In this document: positions 11,153 to 23,001 of the stretch, in pieces | Position numbering within the stretch: position 1 is the first letter of the stretch | Layout: every line of letters starts with the position of its first letter | Assembly: GCA_001949185.1 (NCBI GenBank) | Contig: BDGG01000011.1 | Span: forward strand, 604,454 to 668,453 | DNA: 64,000 nucleotides | Reading direction: 5' to 3' | From: Ramazzottius varieornatus | Taxonomy: Eukaryota > Tardigrada > Eutardigrada > Parachela > Ramazzottiidae | Program-made: the position numbers and the translations under genes | The notes under the pieces: model-generated | What the model was told of the DNA's origin: nothing | The model's input: the letters and a program-made list of their open reading frames with translations, nothing else | The model's database searches: none

Positions 11153-13775
11153 AGCAGGGACGTACTAAGGGAGCGAGCAACTCTGCAATTGCGGAACTTT
11201 TGGGATTTCAAAACCGCGAATCCGCAATTTTCTGGGAGCTGTCTAGGAAAATTGCGGATGTGCAATTTGGTAATCCGAAATTTTCTGAAAAATGCTAGGG
11301 TTAATTTCCAGAAAACCAACTTTTTAAGAACAGTTTTCGAAGTTTGCTGCCAAAGCTCAGAATTTCTGCATAAGATATCAGTAATTCTTTTCTCTAACCA
11401 CCTTTGTAATGAGTTTTCGGCGGGAAGTAGTTAAGCTTGTCACAATTTTTGCTTTGCCCGACCCTCGTTACAGGCCGAATGTACGATGTGCAGACTTTTG
11501 ACAAACAAGCAATCTTGTAGTCATTTCCCGTTTACATGAGCTCAACCAACTAAGACGGTACCGCAACCGTTGTTGTTATGTGCTTGTCCTTCACAGTTGG
11601 TACGCACTGCACACCCAAGCACAATATCCGGTCCTCAATTCGCTAAATTTGCCAAAAACTGACAACTTCCAGCAAGTCTGATCTTTTTTCATCCCGCCAT
11701 GTGATATTTACGGGCAAGTCATTTGATTGCGCCAAACTTTCAAGGGAATACAGTACGAAGTAGCCAGCATGGAAATATCCAGTGGAAATTTGTAGCATGG
11801 AAATATCCACGGAGCATTGCACCGAATTACTGATTGTTCGATCATAGTACGTCAAATAGGTTCTTTAAAATCGCGTCTGACCCACCTCTTCCAAGGCAGA
11901 CATCTGAATCATTTTTGCTATCTCTGGGGTTCTGATCTGTTTTAGTAGATAAAGACAAGTCTTTCTCAATTTAGGAACCGAGAAAAGGTAGTTTGAGGCA
12001 GTAGTTGCTGAGATTAGGCCTGTTTTTCTCCACGCCGGAAAAACTCGCTGGATATTTCCATGCCGGCCCCCTAGTACTATTACCTCTAGACGTGGCGAGC
12101 ATGGTGCAACTACGAATAATCGTCTGGATTTTGCGCTGCGATTAGCCGAATTATCTCTGATGTCAAGGTCGTCACATTAGTTCTGGGGGCAACGGACAGC
12201 ACACACATTCTTACCTGACAGCACCGAGACGATTAGCCGTAATCGGTCTTCCTGTTTCTGATATAGCTCTTCCTATCGGCTTCAGACGCAGCAAGCAACA
12301 GAAAACTATATCTAAGTCATCTAAATGTTTGCCTATGTTTAAGGCTATTAAAAATATTCTTAGACGTTGGGCAAACTGTAGTCTCGTAAAACAAACTGCG
12401 CAAAATGGTCAAAAACACGATGGATCGAAAAGAACGCGAGATGCTGAAACGCACTTGACCGATAAGTGTACATACACACCGCCCAAGCCAACTTGCTACC
12501 TCCTGGGATTTCGACGAGGAAAAATTCAGAATGCCACATTCCCGTTCGTGTTTCCCCTATCTCCATACAGCTTTCCAAGCTGCTTCGACTAAGCTACGAT
12601 GCATTCAGTTATGGTGACAAGCTGTTTGAAAAACTTGAGTAGTGTGACTGCCGGTGGGGAAGACATACCGCCGGGTGGTCAAACGCAGTCTACAAAATTC
12701 CATGCTTGAGTTCTTATCGTGACTTTGATGTAAATAAACATATAACTATTTTAATAGCTGAAGCAATCGAGAAAGACCAGAAAGAACCCAAGCGAACTGA
12801 CAAACGATTTAAAACCGTCAAATCTGACCGTTTTGCCGGGAAAACTCGTTTTCTAAAAAATTTCTACCCGTTTTCCAGAACGGTTGATTTGCGGTTCCAG
12901 CCACTTTTTCTCTAGTTCAATGTTTATTTTAATTGTTTTTGGTAACCGTACCGCGGTATGCCAACGGAAAACAGAGAAAACAATTTTCGAAACGGACCCA
13001 AAAATGATAAAAGTTGGTGCGTTTCTCACTCAGCACCTCCCCGAGGTTAACGTCGATCATGACTTCCTGTAGACAGATTTTTGGCCAATAATTTTCCGAG
13101 AGGCAGCAAAGAGAATGCTAAACCGGGGAAAATTGGTTTCGAAGTGGAAAACTAATCGAGTCGAGCTAGCCTTGGTAAAATGAGTGGTAACAAGTTGGCT
13201 TGGGCGGGCTGTATGACAGGCCTGCATGAATCTGCCTGACGCCTTCTTTCCTCTTTGAGTTCTCTTTGTGTTCCGCAGTTTTATTCGGCTAGATATGTAA
13301 ATTTGCTGGTCCATGGTGCTAGTGACCAGCTGGTTAAAGAGCTCGTCTACAGTATTGCATGAGCAAGATGAGCGAGTGGAAAAATTATATTAACCGATGA
13401 AGCGCCCGGAGCTCGAAAACACATAACGGAACAAAACACTAACCACAAGCCGATTCTTGGAGTTACAAGACACCAGTGAAACGTTGGCAAAAATATCCGA
13501 CAAAATGGCGTCCCATGGTATCATCGTTTGGATGAGAAATCACTTCAATTTTTTTCGATGGTTCTGATGGTTAGCGTACGTCTTTTTCGTGCCGTCCTTC
13601 GCACTTCTTATACAACTTTTCCAGGGGTTTCCACTGGCACACAATGCATCCAAATCGGTTGAGAAAAAGTGCGAAAAGTTCCTCAGTGTGACTCGCGGTG
13701 GGGAAGGTATTTCGCCCTGAACAGAAAGTTATCGCTATCATTCCGTACCCCATTATCGAGTTCCAATTCTAGCTT
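11153..13775. other. Gene-free stretch with scattered inverted repeats
   Basis: No gene recognised. Structures visible are a hairpin at 11221-11258 (TCCGCAATTTT with its complement) and CATGGAAATATCCAG at 11769-11783, repeated in part near 11796 and inverted at 12048-12062. Related segments ending in GTGTGACT-GCCGGTGGGGAAG occur near 12640 and 13685, suggesting two relics of one repeat family. Confidence 0.45.
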
Positions 13776-14757
13776 ATGGCACGGTGGCAGCTAGAGCTTC
13801 TCGTTCAGGAAAATTCGATAAAGAAATACGAGAGTGTGATGGATTTCGGCAGCTTTATGGAACTGGTACTAAACCTACGCCGACGTTACGAAATAAGAGC
13901 GTACAAGCAGCTTTTAGAAAACGTTGGGAACACCGTGAAAAATGACATTCTGAAAAGAATCGCAAGACCGTTCACAACGAATGACTACGAAGCCATTCTC
14001 GTTGTCGAAGATGTTAGGACTGTCCCACACTCCAGTTTTTGTGTTCATCCCCAAGGCATCGCCGACGTGGACATTGTCGTACCCTGTAACGCTTTCGTCG
14101 GACAAACAGTACTGGGGCTGCGCCTAGGACAGTTGGGCTGCGCCTAGGATCAAGATTGAGTCAACCTCACTTGTGCCGATGTGGAGAAGTAGTTGACGAG
14201 TATGGGCTGCATGGGCTGAGTTGCCTAAAGAGCGCGGGACGCCACATTAGGCACGCTAGCCTCAATGATTCGATACGGAGCACCCTTGTTTTAGCACAAG
14301 TTCCAGCAGTTCTGGAGCCACTAGGACTGTTGTGGCACGACTGACTCAGATCCGACGGGAAGACCTGGATACCTTGGAAGAATAGGAAAGAATTAGTCCG
14401 GAATGTGACCGTGGTAGATACATTGGCGAAGTTGTACGTCGGAAAGACAAGTGAAAAATCTGGAGCTGCAGCAGAAGACGCTGAAGAGAGAAAGATCCGA
14501 AAAGTACCAAGGTATCGCGTCGCAGTACCTCTTCGTTCCACTGGGTTTCGAAACCTGAGGATCGTGGGGACCTGCTGCGAGAGAGCTGATCAAAGCGATC
14601 GGGAAGAAGCTTGTTGAATTTTCTTTTAAGACTAGAGCTTTTCATTATTTTAACCAACGCTTGTCTCTTGACATACAGCGAGGTAATGCTTTTTGTGTCA
14701 TGGGTACTGCAAAGGAGACTAGAGGACTGGAAGAGATACTTTATGTTTTAAACCTGA
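13776..14757 (+). pseudogene. Broken C-terminal part of a reverse-transcriptase-type retroelement
   Basis: Successive plus-strand frames carry a recognisable order. First is LRLGQ near 14112. Then comes a CxC...H...C module (RCGEVVDEYGLHGLSC) at about 14166-14230, followed by H-A-S-L-N-D and LEPLGLLW. Next is TVVDTLAKLYVG at about 14408, a G-A-A-A-E-x-A-E-E-R-K step, and finally an R-L-S-L-D-I-Q-R-G-N-A step near 14680. This order is known to me from the C-terminal ends of RT-encoding mobile elements in many invertebrates. The frame is broken several times. One break coincides with a short duplication (GGGCTGCGCCTAGGA twice, 14115-14150). The frame at 13776-14147 upstream may be part of it but I cannot place it. 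Confidence 0.6.
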
Positions 14758-17002
14758 AAAAGGGAAGTTCTAAGTCCTCGTAATTTATTGATTTTAGTTT
14801 AGCCTCCTGTTTTTCATCGCTGTCTTCTTTTCAAGAAAAAGTTATTTGTAATGAACAAGGTTTGCTAAAGATCAGAAGCTGGTCAAGTACACGTGGCAGT
14901 AATAATATTATGCCAAATACTGTAATAGTTCTGAAAATTACTTGGGTTGGCAGCGACTTCCTTCAAGCCGCTGTTTTTAGCGTTCAAGAGCTACAGAAAG
15001 CAGACTCCCTCTAACCTGGCCAGAAAGTCAATGTTTTGCCCATCCCAAGCAGACCTACCACTAGCGTCCACAGACAGGCAGGCAAGCCAAGTTAGCTAAC
15101 AATGGCGTTCATCGGACAGCCGTCAGATAGGCTGAGGTAACTTCAGGGTGATTTCAAGTGACTGGATGGATCAGTCAAGATAGTTTCCTCGAAGTTTCGT
15201 CAAAAGCGCATATATCCGAAAAACTTTCAAAAGAAAGATTCGACAGATCGGATCTCGAGGCCGCTCCTCGCACTCAGAAAGTGGGTACACACATCCACTT
15301 TGCTGCTACCTGTGAATTTTCCAAATTGTTCTTCGAATCAATCTTAGCAGAAGGTGTTCTGGAAAGCGAGAAAAGTATTGTCCTGTCGAGGTTTGTCTTG
15401 TCGGACGGAGCTGTGACAGCCAATTGGGTGACCGCAGTGAAAAAATTTTGCCTGTAGTATAAGAAAAAAATTATTTGAGGAAGCTCAGTGGCCTGGCACG
15501 GCAGCAGTAGATTTCTCAAGAAGCAGCCGGCGTGTTTTACGGTAAAGTGGGTGGCTATCTTTGAATTCTGTCCATCAATCGATCGATTTTTTGTCGAGAA
15601 AGATATCTGAAATTGCAAGTCCTAAGATCGTTCTATCGAACGAACTGACAGACAGCGACGCCCAATGGAAAAAGAATTTTCTAGAGAACGGCAAAATCCA
15701 TTCAGACAATTACAGTCCCCCTGTAATCATTCAACGCGAACGCACGTCCAATGGTGACTTTCACGAAGCCCGATCAACCACGTGAGCTAGGAGAATAGAG
15801 AAATAGCGAGCAAGGAATACAGAAACCGCGGAGCAGCGATGACAGGGGTAAGCAGGTCAGCTAGCCTGAAACAAAACGATGAGGGAGCCAATTATCCACC
15901 GCACATGTCCTGGTGTCTTCCATGAAGGCCAGTTCACTACTTGATCCAAGGGGGCTGTAGGAAAGCGAAACGGGAGACGGGAACACCAGGGGGCGAAAAG
16001 AAGATCCAGCAATAATGCGAGGTCTGATACAGTTCCACTGTCGATTATCCGAGCTCATTCTCAGGTAGTGTGTGCAAGTGCATGGCGCGACTGTCACGCA
16101 GTTATCACGCACAATCCTACTAAGTTACAGCTGGTCGGAAACCTGCCGTCACCTGAACCCATCAAAACCTTGTGTTTCCTTTTCGCGGCAAAGCCTTGTG
16201 AGAAGTTTTTTATGAAGTCGATGCCATTTTAACCGTTCGACCAACCACTGCTGCGGGACCATGCGAAATAGAATCATTATGGACTCTGGCACCCTGCTAA
16301 TTATTACCCAATAGTGCACTACACGCCGACGTATCCACCCGCGTCGACATACAGTAGCTTTTTGTCTATCCTGGTCAATCGAGCACCACGGACAAGTAAA
16401 AGCTTTTGCAGTAGTACATTCGTTCTTGTTCAAGCAGCACAAGTGCTGACTGCAATTGTGCGAATGAAGCCGACGACTCGGAGTTCGAACGAGACCGAGG
16501 TCTCCGGACAGCGAAAATTCGTCACCGCCCTTTAGGGGTGGCTGATAATCACCAGAGACTGACGAATATCAGCCATCTCTACGTGCGACTGTTCTCGTCG
16601 GAAATCCAAAGACTTTCCGCCCTTGGCCTCTATTGCCCCATGTTGAGTAGGGTTGCCACGACCTGACCGGGCCCGTCGACCTGGGGTCGAACGGGTCGTG
16701 AACATTTTCGAAGGTATTAGTCGACCCTCGACCCGCAAACGACCCGCGGGTCGTCTGGTAACCCGATCGACCCAGGATCGATCGAGTAACAGTATCAAAC
16801 GGTGTATAGATACTTTTTCTAGGCTTTTTACGTTGCTCTAGTGAAAGCATCAAGCTAGAAAAGCATGTGACTAGTGGGTAGCATATTTTCATTACAGAAG
16901 GCTCGTTGGTCGCCACCGAAATGCTGCAACAGTGAGCCACAAGAGCCGCTCATTTCTCGTTTGTGATTGCTCCCGGATGTAGTTAGCTACATAGTACAGG
17001 CG
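14758..17002. other. Gene-free stretch
   Basis: No gene recognised. A 99-residue frame at 15158-15457 and others are open but unsupported. Bases 16640-16775 are rich in GACCCG and its complement CGGGTC, several times in both orientations (for example CGACCCGCGGGTCG), and could form hairpins. Confidence 0.4.
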
Positions 17003-17520
17003 ATTAACACCCTGATTACAACAGTACTCACTGTGAGTACAATACGGCACTTTTTCGCTCCCCATAATTTCCATTTTGCCCGGTTTGAATCAAACTGTTT
17101 TTCATCGCCTGGTCTGCGGTCTTATCACCAAAACGCAGCTGATGACCAGTACCAGTACTGGTCAGTACAACTTCCGCAGGCTGGAAAAAACCCTTGCGAT
17201 CTCGGGCAGTTTCGGGGGTATTTTAGTTTTCATGTCTTCGCTCGAGATACATAGCTACCATCTGTTTAGGAAAAAAAATGAAACACTAAGGAGAGCTTCC
17301 TCTACCGATACTAGGCTTGGGACAAACTTGGTGTCATCGGTGCGTCCAGAAAAAAATCAAAACGGCCAGGGCTACTTTTCCCACGTTGGCCTTTACGGCC
17401 TGCCAATCTCCACAATTTCGAAATTCTGAAAGTTGTCTATTGGTTAATTTGGGTTACGCCTTCCAATTTCCTCCAGTTACAGTTCTGTGCTCACTGTGAG
17501 TACGCTGGTAATCTGCCGAC
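17003..17520 (+). mobile_element. 518-bp TIR element, copy 2
   Basis: Same 518-bp unit as 10239-10756 in the opposite orientation, starting ATTAACACCCTGATTACAAC and ending GCTGGTAATCTGCCGAC. The terminal palindrome here is GTACTCACTGTGAGTAC, while copy 1 has GTACTCGCAATGAGTAC at the same end, so the ends have diverged more than the interior. Just outside the right end, ATCTGCCGACCTATGAT is repeated with one change (ATCTGCCAACCTATGAT), a short direct repeat. The near-identity implies recent movement or gene conversion. Confidence 0.75.
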
Positions 17521-18415
17521 CTATGATCTGCCAACCTATGATTAGCAAAATTTCTGGAACAGCATACAGTAACAATCCTTGCTTCTATAAGACGTCACAC
17601 AAGCGATTTCTACCAGCTGAAGTGAGCTAACAGTGGGCTTGCGTAAGGTATACGTACACGTCAGCACACATCACATGACAACCTGCCGTGCTGTAGAGCG
17701 GCATCCTTGGTTTTTTTCTACGTTTACTCGAGTCTCAGGAAAGAGACTGGAAGCTCCCCGCACACTAAGCTGCCCTGTCCGTGACGTTTTATAAAAGTGA
17801 GGATTATTACTGTGGTTTGATTGGCTGCCCCCAGTTTCACCTGTACACGCGCAGTGGTCAATATAGCAAGAAACCCGGTAATAACACGCCACTGGAGAGG
17901 GCTGATTGCTCTACGATGTCGTCGAAATCACCGCTCTAGTTGTCTGAGATATCCCCCTTCGTGTATGATACTAGCAGAAGGGCTAGTCGGCAGAAGGGCT
18001 AGTCGGCTTTCTATCTGGTGAGGAAGGTCTCAACTGTCAGAGAAATAGCGTGACAAAGTATCTTCGGCACCAGTGCCGCCGTTTCTCCCTGTAATGGCGT
18101 CATGATATTTATTATTTAAGCATGGCCGACTGCTAGAACTGCGTGTATGGTTTGCGGTAAGGTGATTGCTCTTCCCGATCGGTAGGTGATTTTGGTGTCA
18201 AACTTTGTGCTTGCCACTCCAACACCTTTCCGTCAATTTATCTCTGGAAGCCAAGCTGTTCGCGAAGGTTTGTAGTATTCCGTTTTGGTTATTTCCCCTC
18301 TACGTACAGCGGTTGATTCCGGACCGCCTTCTGATACCACAGTCAGCTTGGTCGGGAATACTCGGTGGTTGTCGATCGGTGTTTGTTCTTGTGTCTCACC
18401 TGGGCAGAGCGGAAG
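17521..18415. other. Intergenic region upstream of the spliced GPCR
   Basis: No gene recognised. The 5' untranslated region and promoter of the GPCR at 18416 should lie here. A short direct repeat GCAGAAGGGCTAGTCGG occurs twice near 17972-18008. Confidence 0.35.
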
Positions 18416-20426
18416 ATGCAATACAATGGCAAATCTAACTCTACCGTTTGGTCGACGCTGACGTCGGAGGCAATGCACCAAATAGCTCTGTTATCGGTAT
18501 TCATGTTGGTCGCTTTGTCCGGAAACTCCATAATTCTTATACATCTGATTCGTAACAAAGGCTGGTTACGTCCAGTGTCCTTTTTTGTTATGTCTCTTGC
18601 AACAAGTAAGTCAGAATTGAGACAAACGTTCAGCTTTGCATATATCGAGCTCGTTCAAAAAACTCTGTCGTTCGAAATAGGGAGTATCTCATCAGTATTA
18701 AAGGGCGTAAGTGACATAGCGGTGTATCACTAACGAAATTTATTTCGTAGCGGACATCCTGATTGCTGTGCTTTCCATGTCGACGGAATTACTTTGGCAG
18801 GCCTTCGGCGAGTGGATCTTCGGCAACTTTGCGTGCAAGTTTGCCACTTATGTGCAATGTCTTCTGTTCATTAGCACATCATGCATTCTAGTAAGCATGA
18901 GTTGGGATCGGTACGAGGCAATCTGCAAGCCGCTCAGAGCCTTTTCACGAAGTCTGGCGAGCTGTCGTCGCACCATAATGTCCTCGTGGCTTCTTGCCGC
19001 TGTCCTGGCCTTACCCCAGATTTTCATTTTTGTTCAGGTACGAATAGTCTTTTTCCTAGCTAGTTGTCTCTCCGAATCGACACAGCCGGCGAGTATATTT
19101 GTAACTAGATCCTAATTTACATGGCAAAACGGATTCCGGCCGAAGACCCCGTCTAATGGTGATGAAGGCCCTAGAATTAGCCTGCGAGCTGAGAAGAAAT
19201 TTTGAGCTGTTTCCCTCGTGTAGGTTATCCAATGATATCTTATCAGCATTGACGAGTCTTCATCTAAGGCTGAATTTTACTTCGGCAATCCTCCTTACGT
19301 CAAGTTTGCTTTTTAATTACTGTCTCACATGTGACCATTACTTACGATTCACGACCATACGACTGACTTGCTATACGATCTCACATCAAGCTGTAGCCTA
19401 GCCATCGTTCTGCAGGTGTCGCCTCCACCATCTAGAAAACGAAAATTCCACAGAACCATGACAGTTGTAATGTTCGTCGCCATATGTTCGATAAGTATTA
19501 GTGTTTAGTAGCGCTGCTATAGAAAACTTTTTGTTCACAAAGCTTGCGATTGATCTCGAAGATATTGTCTTTCTGATTGACCTCATGCATGTTCATAATT
19601 ATTGATCATCGATGTGTTCTGTGTCCTATTGTAGGTCCAAGACGGCGAACACAAAAATGGTCGACCCAAGTATTCCTGCAAAAGCGCAGGCTATACTGCC
19701 GAATGGCAGCGCAAATTGTACGTCACCTGGACTGCTATGCTTGTGTTTATCATTCCTATGCTCGTCGTTGCGTTTTGTTATATCCGGATAGCAGCAGTAG
19801 TATGGAAAATACCTGACTTTGTTCCCTCAAGCAATGATCGCAGCCGCGACGTCGCCGAGACATTCATTCTTCGTCGCCACAGGTCTCGTCAATCCAAGCG
19901 GTGTCATGTTGAGAGGAATAAAATGAAAGCCGTCCATCTGACAATATGCATACTGGCTTGTTACATCTTGTGTTGGTTGCCCTATTTCACTATCAATCTG
20001 CTCAATGTGTGGACCGACTACAAATTCAAGCACAACGTACCTTCATTTCTAAAGTCGCTGGCCAAGTGTCTCGCTTGGTTTTCTAGCTGTGTGAATCCAA
20101 TCATTTACGGTACTTTCCATCGATCGTCCTGTCCATTGCCAAGTTGCTTGCTCCCGAATTGCTGCAAGAAGGAAAGTAGCTTGAGCTGCGACTCCGCGAT
20201 GACGTGCCTTCAGCCTTCGCTCCGAGTACGCCGTCATGCCATTTGCAGTGACCCGCGTCGCGTCCATGCGGCTGGACCCATACCATTGTCAACTTTGGCG
20301 TCCAGTGTCACATCGACCTACACCTCGCTACGGGGAAGTGCATACGGACCAAAGAAGACCGATCAAGCTTTGTCTCCTCGAAGAACACATCATACTTCGG
20401 ATGATTGTGGTGGTACATGGCTCTAG
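18416..20426 (+). CDS. Peptide-receptor-type class A GPCR (CCAP / neuropeptide S / vasopressin receptor group)
   Basis: Three exons, 18416-18605, 18751-19037 and 19635-20426, join in frame to 422 residues. TM1 carries the GN pair (ALSGNSII). TM2 has a TTDILIAVLS step formed across the first splice. The end of TM3 reads SWDRYEAICKPLR, the DRY box. Extracellular loop 2 has YSCKSAGYTAEW before TM5. TM6 has the CWLPYF core and TM7 ends SSCVNPIIYG (NPxxY). The WDRYxAICKPL step, the E-W-Q-x-K-x-Y-V-T-W approach to TM5 and the TM6-TM7 spacing fit the crustacean cardioactive peptide / neuropeptide S / vasopressin-like receptors. I cannot choose one member. The C-terminal tail begins with a cysteine-rich palmitoylation-like region (SCLLPNCCKK) and is Ser/Thr-rich. 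The start at 18416 is preferred over an in-frame ATG at 18365, which would add an odd hydrophobic leader. Confidence 0.85.
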
Positions 20427-20859
20427 AGCAAAAAGCCTCGGGCATGAGATAGGTAGTTCACCTGACTACAGCATGCCGCTGCGCAATAGCCAATGTGACA
20501 AACAGCTGCTGCTCGTATATAGTGCCGTCATGTGACCATCGACTGGAGATCAGATCGGTTTGTTTCGGCGAATCCGGCTTCGCTTACGTATCGGCTTATG
20601 GGTATGGCGTACTGACACGGCTAACAATCGGTTTGAGTCGTGACGTCGGGCTCAGCATTGCCGTCCTCCAGCTGCTTTCATGTTAGAATCTCCTAGCGGC
20701 ACGGCTTGCTGACTAGTGTCCGTTTAGCCTTTTACCAATAATTGCGCTTTACTTGAATGTGAAGTCTTCCACAAAGACTAGTGGTTGAGTTTTCTGCAAA
20801 ACGCTCTTAGTTATGATTCACCGTGGTATTACTTCCCGTTTATTGCTTCTCTTAACACC
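20427..20859. other. Intergenic region
   Basis: About 430 bases between the GPCR stop and the first exon of the next gene. No gene is visible; the promoter of the 20860 gene is expected here. Confidence 0.3.
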
Positions 20860-22412
20860 ATGAACAGTAGCCTCGGAGGGACATCCGCTACTTTTACTCT
20901 TAAACGAACACGAAGCAGGTGGGGTTGTTGATTTATTCAAAGCTCTTTGAAGACCATTCGGCCTTATTCCAGCGCGGCTATCCAGCGCATACCTTCTTTT
21001 CCTTGCAGGGAAGAGAAAGCTACTGGGGTATACGTGACAGCTATGCCGGAAATCAGCGTGTCGGATTTCCTTGCAGACGATACCTCTGAGTACATCCAGT
21101 GAGTTATGTTCTCACCTGGCTAGCCGGTGACTCGCTCCTTTCCGTCTTAGATTCGCCATTACCAACAACGCGTCTTACTTACCAATCTAGTTCTCTTTTG
21201 CAGAGAAGAGAGTGTTATCGCGGGGTCCAGTGTTATCCGCGCAAGTCCGGGCGAACGTGCTGAAAGCACACGTATTCATCCGTAAGTCGAATTTACTCTA
21301 CTTGTACAACACATCAGCACCTTCCCCGAAGATACCCTGACACTGTATTCTGCTTTCTGTTCGGTAAACTTGCTGACTCTGGAGTTTGAAGTGGGTTGGA
21401 AGCTCGCCTGGATAGCCGGCGATGACAGTCAATCAACACTTTGAATTCGATTTTCGGTGACATTCACTCATGCCGTTTTCTTGATCTTGCAGTTCGTTTA
21501 GAGCTGACATCTCGGCTATATCTTCCGGCTCCAACAAGGAGAAAGAATCGCCAGAAGATGTCGTTTCTCGTACAGTCACGCTCGAGTAGTCGGAAGAAAA
21601 TGGTGCAGGGCCGGCTATCCAGACCCTAGAGGTTATCAGCCCACAGGTCTCACCGAACGTCAGTATCGATCCCAATGGGTAACTGTGGCTCTTTTATTAA
21701 TGGGATTATTCCTGAACCAGCTGACGGAGTCGCTTGTGCATTGCAGGTATTTCGGCAACTCGTCGGAAGTCACTCCATCGAAGTTGGAGTTCGACTCCGA
21801 CATCCACAAAAAAGTAAGCCTGGACTTCGCCTGGATGGCCGGCGGTCTGAGTCTCGGTCCTCCAACCGCAAAAATTTTCTTTCGCGTTTTTCTTAGAGTC
21901 AACTTTAAGGTTCGATGTTATACCGATCAAGGCTTCGTGTACTTGGTGAGAGCTCCCAAGGAAGAAGAGCAGTGGATCGCTAGTGTGGAGGCGGGGAGAC
22001 TGGGCTGCGACTGGTCCTTGCATGAGTTTCTTCGACGAAATCCTTCGTAAGTTCTTTTTTCGCCTTGCATGCTGCAAATGGCCTGGCTAGCCGGCCCCTG
22101 AGTTCCGTAGAGAGACATACCGATAACTGTATCAGCAGCCGTTTGTTCCAAGTCCGCGCGGATAGCCAGCGCTGGTGTGAGTTTCCCCACTGACTCGGTC
22201 TTTTTTCTTGTAGCGTGTACTACGAAATCATTCGTATTGCACGGGAACGGTTCAATATTGAACTCCAAATGTCCCAGTACCAGGCCGAGTGGGCCGACGG
22301 ATCCAGCTCCTGGGATATTGCGGCTGATCTTCACCACGCACCCGATGTCGTGACGGAGTGGGTCCGAGCGCGTCAGCCTTCCACGGACCCGCGTTACAAT
22401 TTTGTTTTGTAG
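20860..22412 (+). CDS. Unrecognised 8-exon gene, 253 residues
   Basis: Exons 20860-20918, 21009-21098, 21204-21281, 21493-21585, 21640-21678, 21747-21813, 21910-22046 and 22214-22412 join across GT-AG introns. Phases agree at every junction and give one 762-base frame ending in TAG, which strongly supports a real gene despite no recognised domain. The N-terminal half is hydrophilic and rich in Ser and Glu, likely disordered. The C-terminal half (about residues 140-250) looks folded, with a VRCYTDQGFVYLVRAPKEEE segment, a W-I-A-S-V-E-A-G-R-L-G helix-like run and a YYEIIRIARERFNIELQ helix. There is no signal peptide or membrane segment. Exon 7 uses a weak acceptor (CTTTAAG) in preference to an upstream TTCTTAG that would break the frame. 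Six of the seven introns carry a shared GC-rich motif (see findings). Function is unknown. Confidence 0.7.
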
Positions 22413-22860
22413 CCGGTGGTTCCATAATTCAATTTATTATTTAAATTATCTCTTTTGAGATCTCGAGTGTTTTTTTCCGTTGGTATACGGTATTCTTTTT
22501 TGTTCCTTCTTTTATTGAAGTTTCTTGCTTGTTGTTTTCTCGTTGTGGTTTGGTTCGTTTCTGGCATTTGCCAATTTATTTAATTTTGAAGTTTCGCATG
22601 TGCGTCAAAAAAATATATTGAAGAACGGCGCAGTAATATTGGGGTATACCAGCAGAGCCTGCACCACTGTGTGCGACTTAGGGTGGACAGGCGGCTTTGG
22701 CGAACCAACCGAAAGTAAAGTGCGCCACTTCAGCGAGGCCGTTTCCATGGGCCTGCCACATGGGCCCCATAGACTTTTGGCGTAGCCCGTAAACTTAACA
22801 TAGGACTTCGCAAAATAGCATACAGGTTTCTTCTCTGGCATCAATAAATCATTCGAACGC
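22413..22860. other. Intergenic region
   Basis: No gene recognised. An isolated GTGCGCCACTT half-motif at about 22720 resembles one arm of the palindromic intron element described elsewhere, without a partner arm. Confidence 0.35.
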
Positions 22861-22945
22861 ACGATACATTCTAGCCGTGGCTAAAAGTATTTTAGCTGCT
22901 TTAGCCGCGGCTAAAATTTTTTTCGTCCACGGCTAAAACGGCTTA
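22861..22945. repeat. Cluster of GGCTAAAA / TTTTAGCC units
   Basis: The motif GGCTAAAA or its complement occurs about five times in 80 bases, and includes a perfect 16-bp palindrome TTTAGCCGCGGCTAAA at 22900-22915. It lies 60 bases before a pogo-like transposase fragment, as sub-terminal transposase-binding repeats would, though that is inference. Confidence 0.6.
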
Positions 22946-23001
22946 TTTTAGCTTCGCCGAGCCTTCTATATTCTGTAATCCATATCGTTTCTGTTTTCAT
23001 A

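Noticed and set aside
21814-21896. Acceptor TTCTTAG for intron 6 of the 8-exon gene
   Set aside because: It puts an immediate stop in frame. The CTTTAAG acceptor at 21909 keeps the reading frame.
22700-22745. Another palindromic GTGGCGCAC element
   Set aside because: Only an isolated GTGCGCCACTT is present without a complementary arm or terminal repeats.
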